DNA from: Sphingomonas sp.
GTDB lineage: Bacteria; Pseudomonadota; Alphaproteobacteria; Sphingomonadales; Sphingomonadaceae
Assembly (NCBI GenBank): GCA_019747165.1
Contig: JAIERC010000109.1
Coordinates: 1 to 9,197, forward strand
Length of the DNA stretch: 9,197 nt
Direction: 5' to 3'
Of this stretch, positions 8,277 through 9,197 are shown piece after piece. Position numbers and translations under genes: made by a program. The notes below the pieces were generated by a model, which saw nothing but the letters and a program-made list of their open reading frames with translations, had not been told where the DNA came from and ran no database searches. Every line of letters begins with the position of its first letter. Position 1 is the stretch's first letter.

Positions 8277-8305
8277 GCTCTATTGAGAGTCATTCGCAAC
8301 GTCAA
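8277..8305 (-). promoter_or_regulatory. Candidate promoter of the siderophore receptor gene
   Basis: On the minus strand TTGACG (8300-8305) is a good -35 hexamer. A 17-bp spacer leads to TAGAGC (8277-8282), a poor -10. Transcription would start near 8270, giving a leader of about 35 nt. One Fur-like box fills most of the spacer. The TGA of the upstream RHH gene lies within the -35 hexamer. The -35 and spacing are good, but the weak -10 leaves this as a candidate only. Confidence 0.5.
8284..8298 (-). promoter_or_regulatory. Fur-box-like operator 2 (promoter spacer)
   Basis: TGAGAGTCATTCGCA on the plus strand departs from the consensus TGANAATNATTNTCA at two defined positions. It lies between the candidate -35 and -10, the classical place for iron-dependent repression. 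Its 12-base segment AGTCATTCGCAA (8288-8299) is the exact reverse complement of 8253-8264 in operator 1. Confidence 0.65.
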
Positions 8306-8583
8306 GCTTGTTGCGAGTGATTTTCATTAACAACCGGGGCATATTCGAACAACCAGCTGCGTAGCGCACTGGCGAGGTTGGGCGGGTTCGACTGGGCGAT
8401 CCGCAGCGCGTCGATGGCGGCGATCAGCGCATTGAGCGGGAGCGCGCGGGCGGCAGCTTCGCTCTCCAGCGCGGCCCAGAAGAGGGGTTCGAGGCTGATC
8501 GAGGTTTGATGACCGGCGATCGTGACGGAACGCTTGACGGGGCCGTGGAAGCCGGTGGGGGGTGGGGTGATGGGGGTGGTCAA
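8302..8583 (-). CDS. Small ribbon-helix-helix (RHH_4-like) protein
   Basis: With the TTG start at 8583 this encodes 93 residues. After a Pro/Thr-rich leader (TTPITPPPTGFHGPV), residues 17-31 (KRSVTIAGHQTSISL) match the basic strand of the RHH_4 family. EPLFWAALESEAAARALPLN and ALIAAID then form the two helices, and NLASALRSWLFEY closes the conserved part. Such small proteins are usually presumed dimeric DNA-binding regulators, but targets of this subfamily are poorly known. The start is uncertain. TTG 8583 overlaps the TPR stop codon and begins where RHH-like sequence begins, but it has no clear Shine-Dalgarno. An in-frame ATG at 8649 would give 115 residues, adding an Arg/Pro-rich extension that looks like a frame-shifted reading of the TPR gene. 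Its 3' end carries the receptor's upstream operator. Confidence 0.8.
   Translation of the reverse strand: MTTPITPPPTGFHGPVKRSVTIAGHQTSISLEPLFWAALESEAAARALPLNALIAAIDALRIAQSNPPNLASALRSWLFEYAPVVNENHSQQA
8312..8326 (-). promoter_or_regulatory. Fur-box-like operator 3 (upstream of -35)
   Basis: TGCGAGTGATTTTCA on the plus strand differs from TGANAATNATTNTCA at two defined positions. It sits upstream of the candidate -35 and lies entirely within the last codons of the RHH gene. Centres of the three boxes are near 8261, 8291 and 8319, so adjacent boxes are 28-30 bp apart, slightly under three helical turns. That arrangement could allow cooperative binding. Confidence 0.6.
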
Positions 8584-9197
8584 TTGGTGCGGTCGGCGAT
8601 CAGGGCGAGGGTGCGGGCGAGATTGGCTTGGGTATGTTCGTGGTACCATCCAAAATGCTCGGCTGTGAATACCTTCAGCGCGGCGCGATAGGCAGCGACA
8701 GCGTCCGCCAATAGCGCCAGGCCAGCCTCACCCTCCCTACGCTTACCTTGCGTAGCGAGCGCAATGCCCAGATTATTCTGCGTCATCGCCCATTGGGCGG
8801 GCATCGCGCTTTCGGTGTAGACGGTCAGCGCGGCGCGATAGGCGGCAACGGCATCGGCCAGCAGCGCCAGCCCCGCTTCGCCCCCCGTCCGCTCGCCCTG
8901 TGTGCGGAGCGCAGCGCCCAGATTATTCTGCATCATCGCCCAATCGGCGGGCATCGCGCTTTCGGTGTAGACGGTCAGCGCGGCGCGATAGGCGGCAACC
9001 GCCTCGGCCAGCAGCTCCAGCCCCGCCTCGCCCCCCGTCCGCGCACTCTGCGTCTGGAGCGCAGTGCCCAGATTATTCTGCGTCATCGCCCATTGGGCGG
9101 GCATTGCGCTTTCGGAGCGCACGGTCAGCGCGGCGCGATAGGCGGCAACCGCCTCGGCCAGCAGCGACAGCCCCGCCTGGCCCCCCGTCCGCTCGCC
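8580..9197 (-). CDS. Tetratricopeptide-repeat protein, N-terminus missing (cut by right edge)
   Basis: The frame runs without a stop from the right edge to TGA at 8580-8582, giving 205 visible residues. A GTG at 9122 is internal to a repeat (ALTVRSESAMPAQ), so it is not the start. The protein consists of 50-residue units of the form AMPAQWAMTQNNLGTALQTQ, then a Gly-rich turn TGGEAGLALL, then ADAVAAYRAALTVYTES. These are TPR helix pairs (W..., NNLG, AVAAYRAAL) longer than the standard 34 residues because of a linker. The last unit diverges into a capping segment, HFGWYHEHTQANLARTLALI, and ends ADRTN. TPR arrays form protein-binding superhelices; the partner, and any effector domain at the missing N-terminus, cannot be known here. 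No membrane segment is visible in this part. The overlap with the RHH gene suggests the two are cotranscribed. Confidence 0.88.
   Translation of the reverse strand, partial: GERTGGQAGLSLLAEAVAAYRAALTVRSESAMPAQWAMTQNNLGTALQTQSARTGGEAGLELLAEAVAAYRAALTVYTESAMPADWAMMQNNLGAALRTQGERTGGEAGLALLADAVAAYRAALTVYTESAMPAQWAMTQNNLGIALATQGKRREGEAGLALLADAVAAYRAALKVFTAEHFGWYHEHTQANLARTLALIADRTN
8671..9197. repeat. 150-bp tandem DNA repeats encoding the TPR units
   Basis: Units start at 8671, 8821, 8971 and 9121 (last one cut by the edge), each beginning AC(C/G)(T/G)TCAGCGCGGCGCGATAG. The marker CCCAGATTATTCTG recurs at 8767, 8917 and 9067, giving an exact 150-bp period. The units from 8821 and 8971 are nearly identical; the one from 8671 is more diverged. 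The array continues beyond the window, so total copy number is unknown. Confidence 0.92.

Noticed and set aside
8671..9197. Possibility that the 150-bp periodic repeats are a CRISPR array or satellite
   Set aside because: The repeats have no spacers between them, their period is a multiple of three, and they encode continuous TPR units in one frame, so they are coding repeats.

Overview
The window looks like chromosomal DNA from an alphaproteobacterium, most likely a sphingomonad (Sphingomonas, Sphingopyxis or a relative). This is inferred from the moderately high G+C, the pairing of a PAS-domain protein with a giant ~180 kDa NAD-specific glutamate dehydrogenase, the Fiu-like TonB-dependent receptor, and palindromes with the core CTGAGCGAAGTCGAAG, which I recall as common in sphingomonad genomes. 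No database search was possible.

Left half, plus strand: the C-terminal part of a PAS-domain protein (cut by the left edge) is followed after 90 bp by a complete gene for the large NAD-dependent glutamate dehydrogenase (1541 aa). The two may be cotranscribed. They share one reading frame, separated by a single TAA.

Middle, 5760-6093: the 334 bp between the convergent dehydrogenase and receptor genes consist almost entirely of two tandem copies of a 169-bp unit, about 90% identical by hand count. Each copy carries a ~100-nt REP-like palindrome. Copy 1 also has a perfect 9-bp hairpin that has decayed in copy 2.

Right half, minus strand: a complete TonB-dependent siderophore receptor (713 aa) lies behind a promoter region with three Fur-box-like operators spaced 28-30 bp centre to centre. 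Upstream of it are a small ribbon-helix-helix (RHH_4-like) protein and the C-terminal part of a tetratricopeptide-repeat protein built from exact 150-bp (50-aa) units and cut by the right edge. The TPR stop codon overlaps the likely TTG start of the RHH gene. The most upstream Fur-like box and part of the receptor's -35 element lie inside the end of the RHH gene.

Functionally these look like three ordinary modules: amino-acid catabolism (glutamate to 2-oxoglutarate), iron-siderophore uptake under Fur-type control, and a TPR/RHH pair of unknown role. I see no convincing new multi-gene system. The points most worth a second look are the triple operator, the duplicated palindromic unit that fills the convergent intergenic space, and the highly homogeneous TPR-encoding DNA repeats next to an overlapping RHH gene.
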